A DNA stretch of 64,000 nt from Erythrobacter sp. SDW2 (GTDB lineage Bacteria; Pseudomonadota; Alphaproteobacteria; Sphingomonadales; Sphingomonadaceae). A program made the position numbers and the translations under genes. How positions within the stretch are numbered: position 1 is the first letter of the stretch; each line of letters begins with the position of its first letter. Location: the NCBI RefSeq assembly GCF_021431965.1, contig NZ_CP090370.1, positions 2,852,001 through 2,916,000 on the forward strand, given 5' to 3'. A model generated the notes under the pieces. The model saw only the letters and a program-made list of their open reading frames with translations, did no database searches and was not told the DNA's origin. Shown here in pieces: positions 46,834 to 57,365 of the stretch.

Positions 46834-46989
46834 GTGTTCCGTGCAAAGGCGCTAAGCCGCGAAGATACTGTTCTGGCGGCGAAGCCGCACTTCCAATCCA
46901 GATTTGCGATTGCCGCAAGCCCGGATGAGAGTGCAGGCTTCGCCAGAGGCACCCTGTCTTCGCGCCTTGGCGCCTTTGCGCGAACCAAA
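46834..46989. repeat. MITE-like element with terminal inverted repeats
   Basis: The left end contains GTGCAAAGGCGCTAAGCC then GCGAAGAT (46841-46866). The right end (46954-46989) contains the complement, CTTCGCGCCTTGGCGCC then TTTGCGCGAACC. The inverted ends are about 33 bp with a few mismatches and enclose about 90 bp with further short dyads. It has no gene of its own and lies between ruvA and aroC. It resembles the small nomadic repeats of alphaproteobacteria; copies elsewhere cannot be checked here. Confidence 0.55.
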
Positions 46990-47044
46990 AAATCCTATGC
47001 CCATGATGTTGGACAGCCGCATGATCTTGCGCCAAACCGCCAGC

Positions 47045-48124
47045 ATGAGCTGGAACACCTTCGGGCGCGTGCTGCGCATGACCACCTGGGGCGAGAGCCA
47101 TGGCCCGGCCATCGGCTGTGTGCTCGACGGCTGCCCGCCGGGGATTGCCCTCGGTGTAAGCGACATCCAGCCCTGGCTCGATGCGCGCCGTCCGGGGCAG
47201 AACCGCTTCACCACCCAGCGGCAGGAGCCGGATCAGGTCCGGATTCTATCGGGTGTCTTCGAAGGCAAGACCACCGGCACGCCCATCAGCCTGCTGATCG
47301 AGAATGTCGACCAGCGGAGCAAGGATTATTCCGAAGTCGCCAAGGCCTATCGCCCCGGCCATGCCGACTATGCCTATGACGCCAAATACGGTTTTCGCGA
47401 CTATCGCGGGGGCGGCCGCTCCAGCGCGCGCGAAACCGCCATGCGGGTGGCGGCCGGCGCGGTGGCGCGGCTGGTGATCCCGGAAGTCAACATCCTCGCC
47501 TATGTCAGCGAAATCGGCGGCGATGCAATCGATCCGGCGAAATTCGATGCGGGCGAGATCGGCAACAACACGTTCTGGTGCCCCGATGCCGCCGCGGCGC
47601 AACGCTGGGAAGCGCTGGTCGATGGCGCGCGCAAGGCGGGTTCTTCATTGGGTGCAGTGGTGGAATGCGTCGCCACGGGCGTGCCCGCCGGGTGGGGCGC
47701 GCCGATCTATGCCAAGCTCGATGCCGATCTTGCCGCCGGGATGATGGGCATCAACGCGGTCAAGGGCGTGGAGATCGGCGACGGTTTCGGCGCGGCGCGG
47801 CTGACAGGGGAGCAAAATGCCGACCCGATGCGGCCCAATGAAACAGGGGGCGAGAACGGGCCCGCTTTCGAGGCCAACCATGCCGGCGGCATCGCCGGCG
47901 GGATCAGCACCGGCCAGCCGGTGACCTGCCGCGTCGCCTTCAAGCCGACCAGTTCGATCCTGACCCCGGTCGAGACCATCGACAACGAAGGCAATGCCAC
48001 CGAGATCCGCACCAAGGGCCGCCACGACCCCTGCGTCGGCATCCGCGGCGTGCCGGTGGTCGAAGCGATGATGGCGCTGGTGCTGACCGATCACAAGCTG
48101 CTACACCGAGCTCAGTGCGGGTAA
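47045..48124 (+). CDS. aroC: Chorismate synthase
   Basis: A 359-residue FMN-dependent lyase forming chorismate from EPSP, the last step of the shikimate pathway. Signatures are [18 protein letters not shown], the central [29 protein letters not shown], and [16 protein letters not shown]. The ATG at 47045 ([12 protein letters not shown]) matches family starts; it lacks a clear ribosome-binding site, and ATG at 47021 is an alternative. A MITE-like repeat precedes it. Confidence 0.97.
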   Translation: MSWNTFGRVLRMTTWGESHGPAIGCVLDGCPPGIALGVSDIQPWLDARRPGQNRFTTQRQEPDQVRILSGVFEGKTTGTPISLLIENVDQRSKDYSEVAKAYRPGHADYAYDAKYGFRDYRGGGRSSARETAMRVAAGAVARLVIPEVNILAYVSEIGGDAIDPAKFDAGEIGNNTFWCPDAAAAQRWEALVDGARKAGSSLGAVVECVATGVPAGWGAPIYAKLDADLAAGMMGINAVKGVEIGDGFGAARLTGEQNADPMRPNETGGENGPAFEANHAGGIAGGISTGQPVTCRVAFKPTSSILTPVETIDNEGNATEIRTKGRHDPCVGIRGVPVVEAMMALVLTDHKLLHRAQCG

Positions 48125-48133
48125 ACGCCCCTC

Positions 48134-48171
48134 TCGATTAAACACTGTCATTTAATCGATTGGACTAATCA
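48134..48171. promoter_or_regulatory. Tandem dyads upstream of katG
   Basis: TCGATTAAA (48134-48142) pairs with TTTAATCGA (48151-48159) across 8 bases, and GATTGGACTAATC (48157-48169) forms a second, overlapping dyad. The repeated ATTAAA/TTTAATC half-sites in an AT-rich patch suit a LysR-type activator such as OxyR, but the binding protein is inferred only from the catalase-peroxidase downstream. Confidence 0.45.
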
Positions 48172-48246
48172 GCCACAAACCGTCATCCCGCTGGCATGTT
48201 TCACCCGTACCGGGTGATTCCCCCGATTCTAGCAGGAGAGACAATC

Positions 48247-50463
48247 ATGGACGCAAAGACCGGAGATATCAGCGGCTGTCCGTTCCACGGCGATGGCGGC
48301 ACCCGCTCGCTGTTCGGCCGCACCAACAGGGACTGGTGGCCCGACGCGCTCCAGCTCGACATCCTCGTTGCCGGCGGCAAGAACCCCGATCCGATGGGCG
48401 AAGATTTCGACTATGCCGAAGCTTTCAACGCGCTCGACTACGACGCGCTCAAAGCCGACCTCAAGGCCTTGATGACCGACAGCCAGGACTGGTGGCCGGC
48501 CGACTATGGCCATTACGGTCCCTTCTTCATCCGCATGGCCTGGCACGCTGCCGGCACCTATCGCACCGGCGATGGCCGCGGCGGCGCCTCGAGCGGTCAG
48601 CAGCGCTTCGCCCCGCTCAACAGCTGGCCCGACAACGGCAACCTCGACAAGGCTCGCCGTCTGCTGTGGCCGATAAAGCAGAAGTACGGCAAGCACATCA
48701 GCTGGGCCGACCTGTTCGTGCTGACCGGCAATGTCGCCATCGAATCGATGGGCGGCCCGGTGTTCGGCTTCGGCGGCGGCCGCAAGGACGTGTTCGAGCC
48801 CGAGACCGTGTACTGGGGCACCGAAGAACAGTGGGTCAACGAAGGTGTTGCCACCCGCATCCGGCCCGATGAAGGCAAGGCGCTCGAGAACCCGCTCGCT
48901 GCGATCCAGATGGGCCTGATCTACGTCAATCCGGAAGGTCCGGGCGGCAACCCGCACGATCCCGAAGGCATGGCGCGCGACATGCGCGAAACCTTCGCCC
49001 GAATGGCCATGAACGACGAGGAAACCGTTGCCCTCACCGCTGGTGGCCACGCCTTCGGCAAGGCGCACGGGGCGAAGCCGGCCGACACGTTTGGCGGTGC
49101 ACCTGAAAGCGAACACCTGGCGTTGATGGGCTTCGGCTGGCTCACCGATAAGGACGAGATCGCCAAGGGGCACATCACCACTTCGGGGATCGAAGGGGCC
49201 TGGACCCCTAACCCGACCGAGTGGGGCAACGACTACTTCCGCCTGCTGTTCAAGTACGAGTACGAACTGGTGCAGAGCCCGGCGGGCGCTTACCAGTGGC
49301 AGCCGATCGATCAGGAAGAAGCCGACATGGCACCCGACGCTCGCGATCCGAGCAAGAAGGTCCCGACCATGATGACCACGGCCGACATGGCGCTGAAGCG
49401 CGACCCGGAGTATCGCCAGATTTCGGAGCGTTTCCTCAACGACCAGGCGGCGCTCGACGATGCCTTCGCACGCGCATGGTTCAAGCTGACCCACCGCGAC
49501 ATGGGCCCGAAGGTCCGCTACATGGGCCCCGAAGTTCCGGCTGAAGACCTGATCTGGCAGGATCCGGTCCCTGCTGGGACCACCCCCTCGGATGCCGATG
49601 TGGCGGCGTTCAAGTCGGCGGTCCTCGCCAGCGGCCTCACAGTCAGCGAACTGGTCAAGGCGGCTTGGGCCTCGGCCTCGACCTACCGCAATTCGGACCA
49701 TCGCGGCGGTGCCAACGGTGCCCGGGTACGCCTCGCCCCCCAGAAGGACTGGAAGGTCAACGATCCGGAAGAGCTGGGCAAGGTCCTGACGAAGCTGGAA
49801 GAGCTGCGCGGCAACCTGTCGATGGCCGACGCCATCGTGCTGGCCGGTGCTGCGGCGGTTGAAAAGGCAGCCAAGGACGGCGGCTTCGATCTCAAGGTCG
49901 ACGTTACCACCGGCCGCGGCGATGCCGGCGAAGAGCACACCGATGCCGCGAGCTTCGAACCGCTCGAGCCGTTTGCCGACGGGTTCCGCAACTACCTCAA
50001 GACCAAGGCGAGCGTGAAGACCGAGGACATGCTGGTCGACCGCGCTCAGCTGCTCGGCCTCTCGATCCCAGAGATGACCGCGCTGGTCGGCGGGATGCGC
50101 GCTCTCGGTGCCGTCAGCAAACATGCCAAGCACGGCAACAGCATCGGCGTGCTGACCGACCGTCCCGGGGTGCTTTCGACCGACTTCTTCACCAACCTGC
50201 TCGACATGAGCACGGAGTGGTCAGTGGTCAGCGAGAGCGGTGACGAGGAGTTCCTCGGCAAGTGCCGCAAAACCGGCGCCGACAAGTGGACCGCCACCCG
50301 CACCGACCTGGTGTTCGGCTCGAACTCGCAGCTCCGGGCCCAGGCCGAAGTCTTCGCCGAGAAGGGCAACGAAAAGCTGTTCGTTGACACCTTCGTCAAG
50401 GCCTGGACCAAGGTGATGGACGCCGACCGCTTCGACGTCCGTTACGCCAAGTACGGCAAGTAA
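48247..50463 (+). CDS. katG: Bifunctional catalase-peroxidase
   Basis: A 738-residue haem enzyme that breaks down hydrogen peroxide. The active-site segment [14 protein letters not shown] holds the distal Arg-Trp-His; the Tyr of the Met-Tyr-Trp crosslink is in [12 protein letters not shown], and the proximal His is in [14 protein letters not shown]. The degenerate C-terminal half begins near residue 430. The ATG at 48247 has AGGAGAG upstream. A strong terminator follows. Together with sodB it provides oxidative stress defence. Confidence 0.98.
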   Translation: MDAKTGDISGCPFHGDGGTRSLFGRTNRDWWPDALQLDILVAGGKNPDPMGEDFDYAEAFNALDYDALKADLKALMTDSQDWWPADYGHYGPFFIRMAWHAAGTYRTGDGRGGASSGQQRFAPLNSWPDNGNLDKARRLLWPIKQKYGKHISWADLFVLTGNVAIESMGGPVFGFGGGRKDVFEPETVYWGTEEQWVNEGVATRIRPDEGKALENPLAAIQMGLIYVNPEGPGGNPHDPEGMARDMRETFARMAMNDEETVALTAGGHAFGKAHGAKPADTFGGAPESEHLALMGFGWLTDKDEIAKGHITTSGIEGAWTPNPTEWGNDYFRLLFKYEYELVQSPAGAYQWQPIDQEEADMAPDARDPSKKVPTMMTTADMALKRDPEYRQISERFLNDQAALDDAFARAWFKLTHRDMGPKVRYMGPEVPAEDLIWQDPVPAGTTPSDADVAAFKSAVLASGLTVSELVKAAWASASTYRNSDHRGGANGARVRLAPQKDWKVNDPEELGKVLTKLEELRGNLSMADAIVLAGAAAVEKAAKDGGFDLKVDVTTGRGDAGEEHTDAASFEPLEPFADGFRNYLKTKASVKTEDMLVDRAQLLGLSIPEMTALVGGMRALGAVSKHAKHGNSIGVLTDRPGVLSTDFFTNLLDMSTEWSVVSESGDEEFLGKCRKTGADKWTATRTDLVFGSNSQLRAQAEVFAEKGNEKLFVDTFVKAWTKVMDADRFDVRYAKYGK

Positions 50464-50492
50464 GCGCGAACCCTACGAGGGTTGCAATCAGG

Positions 50493-50522
50493 AACCCCCG
50501 GTCGTGATGCCGGGGGTTTTCC
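50493..50522 (+). terminator. Rho-independent terminator after katG
   Basis: AACCCCCGG (50493-50501) pairs with CCGGGGGTT (50510-50518), loop 8 bases, followed by TTTTCCTTT. Confidence 0.9.
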
Positions 50523-50534
50523 TTTGGTAGAAGA

Positions 50535-51116
50535 CTAACGCTCCCGCCGCAGCACCACGTAAAGCGCGCCCTCGCCCCCGTGGCGGCGGTGCGCCTTGCG
50601 GATGGCAGCGATGGCATCACCATGTTCACTGGCGGCGAGCCAGTCGAGGATCTTGGCCCGGATCACACCGCGCGATGTGGCGCGGTCGGCGGCATCGACC
50701 GGGCGCGGACGGCCGGTCACCACCAACACCACCCGCGCGCCCATGCTGCGCGCCTGCTCCATCCCCCCCATCAGCCGCGTATAGGCAGCATCCATCCCGT
50801 GATCGTGCAGGTCCAGCGCGAGATCGGGAGCTATGTCGCCTGCCTTGAGACGGCGATCCCAATGCGAATCGAGATTGCCGGGGGCCGGTACCCGACGGGC
50901 GGAGGGAGGCAGGGGTTCCGGTGGCGAAAGGGCACGGCCGGGCTGCACGGCTCGGCCTACCGGGGCTGGTCCGATTGGCTGCGGAGCGGCTGGCGCCGTC
51001 GCCGATTTCGCCGGTACTTTCCTGGCCGGTCGGACCGGATGCAGCGGCGCGACGGTCGCCGCGAGCTTTTCCCAGACCGCCGCTTCCTCGTCGCTCAGCC
51101 CGCGCGGATGGCTCAT
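50535..51116 (-). CDS. Smr-domain protein
   Basis: A 193-residue protein. About 90 residues of Pro/Ala-rich, probably flexible sequence precede a C-terminal Smr (small MutS-related) domain, with LDLHDHGMDAAY and VVLVVTGRP in the positions of the usual LDLHG and TGxG motifs, and a C-terminal GGEGALYVVLRR. Smr domains nick or bind nucleic acids. ATG overlaps the mltA stop by 4 bases (ATGA). Last gene of timA-mltA-smr. Confidence 0.88.
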   Translation of the reverse strand: MSHPRGLSDEEAAVWEKLAATVAPLHPVRPARKVPAKSATAPAAPQPIGPAPVGRAVQPGRALSPPEPLPPSARRVPAPGNLDSHWDRRLKAGDIAPDLALDLHDHGMDAAYTRLMGGMEQARSMGARVVLVVTGRPRPVDAADRATSRGVIRAKILDWLAASEHGDAIAAIRKAHRRHGGEGALYVVLRRER

Positions 51117-52306
51117 TGACTGCTGCTGGCCTGCAGCCGCGCGACCACGCCCTTGGGCAGCAGCACCAGCGCCTGCCCGCGCCCGCTCATGCCGCCAGCG
51201 ATCTCGGCACTGTCCCCGCCATTGCCCCAGAAGGTATCGAACCGGTTGGCGCCCTTGATCGCGCCACCGGTGTCCTGTGCGATCCACAACCCGTCGGCGA
51301 CATTGCGGTCAAGGTCGAGCCAGACCGGCGCGCCATAGGGTACGAAGCGCGGATCGACCGCCACGCTGTCCCCGCGTCGCACCGGGATGCCGAGCGAACC
51401 CAAGGGCCCGTCGGTGGTAAGTTCGCGAAAGAAGATCCAGCTTTCGTTGAGCCGCATCAGTTGGCGACCCTCTTCCGGGAAATCGCGCAGGTACTGAACT
51501 ATGCCCTGCATGCTGCCGGGATATTGCCCCGGCCCGTCACCCAGCAGGCCGCGTTCGCGCATGACCCCGCCGATCCCGGTATAGCCATGCCCGTTCTGCC
51601 CGTTATAGCCGATCCGCATCACCGAGCCATCGGGCTGGCGCAGCAGGCCGGACCCCTGGATCTGGAGGAAGAACATCTCGATGCTGTCCTTGGCCCAGGC
51701 GATTTCCAGCCCCTTGCCGGCCAGCGCCCCGTCCTCGATCTCGGCGCGGGTGTAATAGGGGACGAACTTGCCGCTGGCATCATAACGGCCGAGCGGGGCG
51801 CGCCCGGTTTTTTCATGTTCAGCTGTGCCTTCGGGCCAGGCGCGAACGAGGTCATCAGGCACGCGATAGACCGGGACATCGTAGCCAGGGAGCCTGGTCC
51901 GGCTGCCGGCGATCTCGGGCTCGTAATAGCCGGTCGCGAAAGCCTTGCCATCGGCGACGACGGCGGTCTCGAACTGCAGCGCAAAGAATTCCGCGCCCCT
52001 GGTCGAAGGCCAATTGCGCGCCACGCCGCAGGGCGCCTGCCAGTCCGCCGGGACGGTCAATCCGCTGCGATCATCCTTGGTGGTGAGCCAGCTGCAGCTG
52101 GCGACGAAGGCCGCGAGCGCGGCATTGGCATCACCCGGCTGCAATCCCAGCGATGCAACCGAAGGCCCTGCCATGACCCCGGCTGCAAGGGCGCTGTCAT
52201 AGCTCGGCTCTGGCGACTGTTCGATTCCGAACGGCGGCTTGGATTCCGGGATCATGGCGCAGGCCGGAAGCGCCAGCGCTGTTGCGATTGCGAACCGGCG
52301 GCGCAT
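51113..52306 (-). CDS. mltA: Membrane-bound lytic murein transglycosylase A
   Basis: A 397-residue lipoprotein-like enzyme that cleaves peptidoglycan glycan strands. The N-terminus MRRRFAIATALALPACAMIP has a possible lipobox ending at Cys. The MltA domain contains FATGYYEPEIAGSRT and GKGLEIAWAKDSIEMFFLQIQGSG. The 3D domain has the catalytic Asp in VAQDTGGAIKG-type sequence (WIAQDTGGAIKGANRFD). ATG at 52306 has GAGG upstream; GTG at 52315 is less likely. Confidence 0.95.
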   Translation of the reverse strand: MRRRFAIATALALPACAMIPESKPPFGIEQSPEPSYDSALAAGVMAGPSVASLGLQPGDANAALAAFVASCSWLTTKDDRSGLTVPADWQAPCGVARNWPSTRGAEFFALQFETAVVADGKAFATGYYEPEIAGSRTRLPGYDVPVYRVPDDLVRAWPEGTAEHEKTGRAPLGRYDASGKFVPYYTRAEIEDGALAGKGLEIAWAKDSIEMFFLQIQGSGLLRQPDGSVMRIGYNGQNGHGYTGIGGVMRERGLLGDGPGQYPGSMQGIVQYLRDFPEEGRQLMRLNESWIFFRELTTDGPLGSLGIPVRRGDSVAVDPRFVPYGAPVWLDLDRNVADGLWIAQDTGGAIKGANRFDTFWGNGGDSAEIAGGMSGRGQALVLLPKGVVARLQASSSQ

Positions 52307-52333
52307 GGCAATCACCTCAGAAGCTGCAGGCGG

Positions 52334-52990
52334 TCAGCCTTCGTCGGTTTCGTCGAGGATCCAGTCCGGACCGGCGGAGTCGACATTGCGCTTGAAGGTC
52401 CAGATGTCGCGACTCTCGATCGCGTCGTCGAGCGATCCGGCGATGACGTTGCCATCCCCGTCACGCGTCACGGCGGCAATATCCGACACGAACAGCACGG
52501 TCACCCGCGCGGTGCGGCCGTCGAGTTCGGCGTCGCGGATGGTGCAATCCTCGATCCGGATCAACTTGTTGTCGAGGCTGTGGCCCAATTCCTCCCGCGC
52601 ATCGATTGCGCCGGCGAAGCTCTGGAACACGTCGAGGTCGCACAATTCGCGCAGGGTTTCCTTGTCGCCGCGCCAGTAGGCCTCGAGCACCATGGCATAT
52701 GCGCTCTTGGCCCCTTCGAGAAACGTGAGGATGTCGAACGTGCGGTCAACCGAAGCAATCGCCCGCACACCCTGGTCAACCGAGGGATGGAGGTTGGGAT
52801 TGCGCGGAAGGTCGATCACCGGAGCGGTCGGCTTGGGCCGGGCCTGCGGCTCTTGCGGATCGGCCGAATCGTAGCGGTTCGGGATCACTTCCTCCTCGTG
52901 CTCGGCGCGTTCGCCCAGCACGGAATAGAGCCGCATGCCCAGGAAGGCGGCGATCATGGCAAGAATGACGATCTCGACGATATAGCTCAC
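52334..52990 (-). CDS. Tim44-domain membrane protein (TimA-like)
   Basis: A 218-residue protein with one N-terminal helix (about 2-20), a charged Pro-rich linker, then a Tim44-like domain (about 80-215; FDILTFLEGAKSAYAMVLEAYWRGD). Alphaproteobacterial TimA proteins are relatives of mitochondrial Tim44, though their bacterial role is unsettled. GTG start at 52990 has AAGGTG upstream and gives the family-like MSYIVEIVILA. It is divergent from secB, itself a protein-export gene. Confidence 0.9.
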   Translation of the reverse strand: MSYIVEIVILAMIAAFLGMRLYSVLGERAEHEEEVIPNRYDSADPQEPQARPKPTAPVIDLPRNPNLHPSVDQGVRAIASVDRTFDILTFLEGAKSAYAMVLEAYWRGDKETLRELCDLDVFQSFAGAIDAREELGHSLDNKLIRIEDCTIRDAELDGRTARVTVLFVSDIAAVTRDGDGNVIAGSLDDAIESRDIWTFKRNVDSAGPDWILDETDEG

Positions 52991-53239
52991 TGGCGGTTTC
53001 ACCTTTGTCCGGCTGACCAGACTAACATGTTTTGCGGCCCAAGTCCTGTGCTTAACGCACGAGACATACATAGGAGACCCTGACAGATTCACAACAGGGC
53101 CTTCGGGCTATCTGCGGCAGGCCACCCCTTTGATGCGAGCAGCGTTGCGGGCTGGCCGCGGCGGTGCTAGGCGCGCCCGCTGAAACCCCGGCCTGTACGC
53201 CGGGCCCGAAACATCCAGAATCTACGAAAGACCCAGATC

Positions 53240-53773
53240 ATGGCCGACGAAGGCGACGTTCTCACCGACCTCAACATGGACCCCGCAGCTGGCGGCAATG
53301 GCGAAGACACCCGTCCGACCGCAGGTTTCATCACCCAGTACATCAAGGACATGTCGGTCGAAAATCCGAATGCTCCGGCAGTCTATCAGTGGAACGAGCA
53401 GCCGCAGATCGACCTGCAGTTCAACATCGGCGCGCAGCCGGTCAACGACGAGATCCAGGAAGTCGAGCTCAAGATCAACGTCGAAGCCAAGGTGCAGAGC
53501 GGCGCGCTCTACCTGATCGAGCTGGTCTATGCCGGCCTCGTCGGCATCCGCAACATGCCGGCTGATCAGTCGCATATGTTCATCTATGCCGAGGCCCCGC
53601 GCATCCTGTTCCCGTTTGCTCGGCGCGTCATTGCCGACGCAACCCGCGACCTGGGCTTCCAGCCGCTGATGCTCGACCCGATCGACTTCAACGGCCTCTA
53701 TGTTGCCCGCCTGCAGCAGAAAGCCGCCGAACAGGCTGCCGAGCAGGGCCAGGCACCGGGCGGCGAAGCCTGA
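53240..53773 (+). CDS. secB: Protein-export chaperone SecB
   Basis: A 177-residue cytosolic tetrameric chaperone delivering preproteins to SecA. The conserved core covers about 28-155: FITQYIKDMSVENPNAP, YAGLVGI, and PRILFPFARRVIADATRDLGFQPLMLDPIDF. The C-terminus is Gln/Ala/Gly-rich. ATG at 53240 follows a gap shared with the divergent Tim44-like gene. murJ starts 25 bases downstream. Confidence 0.97.
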   Translation: MADEGDVLTDLNMDPAAGGNGEDTRPTAGFITQYIKDMSVENPNAPAVYQWNEQPQIDLQFNIGAQPVNDEIQEVELKINVEAKVQSGALYLIELVYAGLVGIRNMPADQSHMFIYAEAPRILFPFARRVIADATRDLGFQPLMLDPIDFNGLYVARLQQKAAEQAAEQGQAPGGEA

Positions 53774-53798
53774 GCCTAGCCACGGCGGGCACAAGGCC

Positions 53799-55370
53799 AT
53801 GAGCCTGCTCAAGAATGTCGGGACCATCGGCGGGCTGACAGGGGTCAGCCGGGTGTTCGGTTTCGCCCGCGATATGCTGCTCGCCCGCGTCCTTGGCGCG
53901 GGCGGCGTTGCCGATGCCTGGCAACTGGCGTTCCAGCTGCCCAACATCTTCCGCCGCCTGTTTGCCGAAGGTGCGTTCGCCAGCGCCTTCGTACCGCTGT
54001 TCAACCGGCGGATGAAGACCGAGGGCGACCTGTCGGAGGCGCGCCGATTTGGCGAAGACGTGTTGGCGGTGCTGATCCCGACTCTGATCGTGTTCGGCGC
54101 GCTGGCGCTGATCTTCATGCCGTGGATCGCGGGGCTGTTCGCCAACGAGGGCACGGCAGGCGATGCGGCGCTGTTCGATCATGCCGTGCTGATGGCGCGG
54201 ATCACCTTCCCCTACCTGCTGTTCATGAGCCTCGCGACCCTGTGTGCGGCGGTGCTCAATTCCTTGTCCCGCTTTGCCGCGGCAGCGGCGGCGCCGATCC
54301 TGCTCAATATCAGCCTGCTGGTCGCGCTGACCTGGGGAGCACTCCAGCCCGATAGCGAAGCGACCCGCATCGCCACCGGCTTCTGGCTGGCGGTGGCGGT
54401 ATCGGTGTCCGGCCTGTTGCAACTGCTGTGGCTCGGCTTCTTCATGCACCGCGCCGGTTTCAAGCTGTCTCTGCGGCTGCCCAGGATTACCGCAGGGGTG
54501 AAGGAACTGGGCGTCCTGATTGTCCCCGCCGTCTTCGGGGCAGGCGTGTACCAGATCGCCCGGTTCATCGACCTCTTCTTCCTCTCTACCCTGCCAGACG
54601 GCAGCTACACCTACCTAGCCATGGCCGACCGGTGGAACCAGCTGCCGCTCGGGATCATCGGCATTGCCCTGGGTACTGCGATCCTTCCCTCCCTGTCGCG
54701 CTTCCTTGCGCGCGAGGAATCGGACGAGGCCGCACGACTGCAATCCAACGCGATCGAACTGGCGATGCTGCTGACCCTGCCCGCTGCGGTCGCTTTGTGG
54801 ATCACTGGCAGCGCCTTCACCCGTGTTTTCTTTGTCGGCGGCGCCTTCACACTGGAAGATGCGCTGGTGACAGGGACTGTCGTCGGGGGGCTGGTGATAG
54901 GCCTGCCGGCCTATGTGCTGGTCAAGGTGCTGACTCCCAATTTCTTTGCCCGCAAGGACACCCGCACCCCGGTGTTCACTGCTGCTGCCAGCCTGGTGGT
55001 GACGGTCGCGCTCAACTTCCTGCTTGTCCCGCGCCTCGGCGTGATGGGACTGGCGATTGCCGGCTCTGTTGGCGCCTGGTGCAACGTCGCCCTTTTGCTG
55101 ATGCTGCTCGGGACGAAAGGCTACTTCCGCTTGCCGGGAAGGATCGCGGGCCGGATCCTGCGCATAGCGCTTGCCTCTGCCATCATGGGCGGTGCCTTGT
55201 GGCTGCTCATGCCGCCGCTCGATGCATGGTTCAGCGGCAGTGTGATCGAACGCATGGTCGCGATTGGCGCCATTATCATGGCCGGACTCGCCAGCTTCGG
55301 CATCGCGGCAGCAGCGCTGGGTGTCCTCGACAAGGGCACGGTCCAGCGCCTAATGCGCCGCCAAGCCTGA
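53799..55370 (+). CDS. murJ: Lipid II flippase MurJ
   Basis: A 523-residue MOP-superfamily membrane protein with about 14 helices, moving lipid II across the inner membrane for peptidoglycan synthesis. The N-terminal signature [20 protein letters not shown] and the segment [17 protein letters not shown] carry the conserved arginines. ATG at 53799 has AAGG upstream. It lies between secB and trpS on the same strand. Confidence 0.97.
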   Translation: MSLLKNVGTIGGLTGVSRVFGFARDMLLARVLGAGGVADAWQLAFQLPNIFRRLFAEGAFASAFVPLFNRRMKTEGDLSEARRFGEDVLAVLIPTLIVFGALALIFMPWIAGLFANEGTAGDAALFDHAVLMARITFPYLLFMSLATLCAAVLNSLSRFAAAAAAPILLNISLLVALTWGALQPDSEATRIATGFWLAVAVSVSGLLQLLWLGFFMHRAGFKLSLRLPRITAGVKELGVLIVPAVFGAGVYQIARFIDLFFLSTLPDGSYTYLAMADRWNQLPLGIIGIALGTAILPSLSRFLAREESDEAARLQSNAIELAMLLTLPAAVALWITGSAFTRVFFVGGAFTLEDALVTGTVVGGLVIGLPAYVLVKVLTPNFFARKDTRTPVFTAAASLVVTVALNFLLVPRLGVMGLAIAGSVGAWCNVALLLMLLGTKGYFRLPGRIAGRILRIALASAIMGGALWLLMPPLDAWFSGSVIERMVAIGAIIMAGLASFGIAAAALGVLDKGTVQRLMRRQA

Positions 55371-55405
55371 TCCATTCCTTCGATTCTCTTGGGACCATTC
55401 TGACA

Positions 55406-56422
55406 ATGCGCGTCGTTTCCGGCATCCAGCCCACCGGCAATCTCCACCTCGGCAATTACCTGGGGGCGATCCGCAACTGGGTGCGGATGCAGGATGAGAT
55501 GGAGGAAGGCAGCGAGTGCCTGTTCTTCCTCGCCGATTTGCACGCCATTTCGATGCCGCATAATCCGGCGGAGCTGCGCAAGGCGACGCTGGAAATGGCC
55601 GCCGCGCTGGTCGCCTGCGGGATCGACCCTGACCGTTCCGTGCTGTTCAACCAAGCCCAGGTTCCTGCCCATGCAGAGTTGCAATGGCTGCTGAACGGCA
55701 CCGCCCGGATGGGTTGGCTCAACCGCATGACGCAGTGGAAGGACAAGGCCGGCAAGAACCGCGAAGGCCAGTCCGTAGCACTGTTCGCCTATCCCGTGCT
55801 GCAGGCGGCCGACGTGCTGCTGTACCAGGCGACCCACGTGCCCGTCGGTGACGATCAGAAGCAGCATCTCGAGCTGGCGCGCGACATTGCGCAGAAGTTC
55901 AACAACGACTTCGCTTCGGACGATGACCCGGTGTTCACCTTGCCCGATCCCTTCATCCCACCGCAGGCCGCGCGAATCATGAGCCTGCGCGATGGCTCGG
56001 CCAAGATGTCGAAATCCGATCCCAGCGACATGAGCCGCATCAACCTGGTCGACGATGCCGACACCATCATGAAGAAGGTGAAGAAGGCCAAGACCGATCC
56101 CGAACCGCTGCCGAGCGAGGAAGCCGGGCTGGAAGGTCGGCCCGAAGCACTCAACCTCGTCACGATTTTCGCAGCGCTGACAGACTCCACCGTGGAAGAT
56201 GTGCTGCGTGATTTCGGGGGCGAAGGGTTCGGCAAGTTCAAGTCGGCGCTGGGTGAAGTGCTGGCCGAGAAGCTGAGCCCGATCTCGGCCCGCTTCAACG
56301 AGCTGCTGAAGGACCGCGAGGCAATCGACGCCGTGCTGGCCAAGGGTGCTGCCAAGGCCCGCGAACGCGGCCTGCCGACACTCAAGCGGACCTATGAGGC
56401 ACTCGGCTTGCTGCGCCATTGA
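55406..56422 (+). CDS. trpS: Tryptophanyl-tRNA synthetase
   Basis: A 338-residue class I synthetase charging tRNA-Trp. The HIGH-type motif is [13 protein letters not shown] and the KMSKS loop is [27 protein letters not shown] and the anticodon-binding C-terminal domain are intact. ATG at 55406 gives the standard N-terminus [11 protein letters not shown]. It lies 35 bases after murJ. Confidence 0.98.
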   Translation: MRVVSGIQPTGNLHLGNYLGAIRNWVRMQDEMEEGSECLFFLADLHAISMPHNPAELRKATLEMAAALVACGIDPDRSVLFNQAQVPAHAELQWLLNGTARMGWLNRMTQWKDKAGKNREGQSVALFAYPVLQAADVLLYQATHVPVGDDQKQHLELARDIAQKFNNDFASDDDPVFTLPDPFIPPQAARIMSLRDGSAKMSKSDPSDMSRINLVDDADTIMKKVKKAKTDPEPLPSEEAGLEGRPEALNLVTIFAALTDSTVEDVLRDFGGEGFGKFKSALGEVLAEKLSPISARFNELLKDREAIDAVLAKGAAKARERGLPTLKRTYEALGLLRH

Positions 56423-56555
56423 GCCAACCCATTGGAACCGCGCCATTCAATCGCAGTTCATAGCCACAGGCGTATAGAAGTGATATTCCTGACCTGTACG
56501 ACCATTGAGTGGGGCGGTCGACACCGGATGGATTCCTTTCACTAGGGGCCGCATT

Positions 56556-57260
56556 ATGACCACCAAGATCACATTCTCCCGCCGCCTGTTGCAGGCCGCC
56601 GCTGTGCCGCTGATGCTGGCTACGCTGGGCGGCTGCGCCACCGCCGGCTTCAAGTCCGACGTGACCCGCTTCACGAGCCAGCTGCCTGCGCCGCAGGGCC
56701 AGACCTTCGCTGTCGTCGCCGATGATCCGGCGCTGGCCGGCGGGCTCGAGTTCTCGCAATATGCGGACCTCGTCTCCGCCCGTATGGCGCAGCTCGGCTA
56801 TACGCCCGCCGTCTCGCCCGACACGGCCAACCTGCTGGTGCGCTTCGACTATGGCGTCGACGAGGGCCGCGAGAAGGTTCGCGCGACCGGTTTCTACGAC
56901 GATCCGTTCTACAGCCCGTGGTATGGCTATTCGCCTCGTAGCCGGTTCTATCGCAGCCGTTACTACCGCAGCCGCTTCAGCGGACCGTGGGGTTTCGGTT
57001 TCTACGATCCGTGGTTCGGCGGTCCCGACGTTGTCAGTTATACCGTCTATAACAGCGACATCGAGCTGAAGATCGACAACCGCGCGACAGGTGAACGCCT
57101 GTTCGAAGGCAAGGCCGAGGCGCTGTCGACCAGCAACCGGCTGCAGTACCTGGTGCCCAACCTGGTCGAGGCGATGTTCACGGACTTCCCTGGCAACTCG
57201 GGCGAAACGCTGCGCATCTCGATCGCGCCGGAGAAGAAGACGGTTAAGCGCATCCCCTAG
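56556..57260 (+). CDS. DUF4136 lipoprotein
   Basis: A 234-residue protein with a lipobox (ATLGGC) giving a lipidated Cys near residue 31. The DUF4136 domain spans about 40-225 and includes an Arg/Tyr/Ser-rich insert (RSRFYRSRYYRSRFSGPWG). Outer-membrane or periplasmic; function unknown. A weak EcfG-like promoter (GGAAC at 56434-56438, N16, AGTT at 56455-56458) lies about 100 bases upstream, so stress control is possible. Confidence 0.88.
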   Translation: MTTKITFSRRLLQAAAVPLMLATLGGCATAGFKSDVTRFTSQLPAPQGQTFAVVADDPALAGGLEFSQYADLVSARMAQLGYTPAVSPDTANLLVRFDYGVDEGREKVRATGFYDDPFYSPWYGYSPRSRFYRSRYYRSRFSGPWGFGFYDPWFGGPDVVSYTVYNSDIELKIDNRATGERLFEGKAEALSTSNRLQYLVPNLVEAMFTDFPGNSGETLRISIAPEKKTVKRIP

Positions 57261-57365
57261 GTCGCCCGTTCAGCGCATCTGCACGGGAAATTCACAGCAA
57301 ACCCATTTCCGTCGCTGCTTCGGCCCTGATACATCGTCAGGGCCGAAGGCAATGGAGTTGGCGAA

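Noticed and set aside
48229-50133. 634-codon open frame antisense to katG
   Set aside because: Same shadow effect; no motifs, and katG is complete on the other strand.
50921-53083. 720-codon plus-strand frame across smr, mltA and timA
   Set aside because: It runs antisense to three recognisable genes with proper starts and stops; the translation has no domain.
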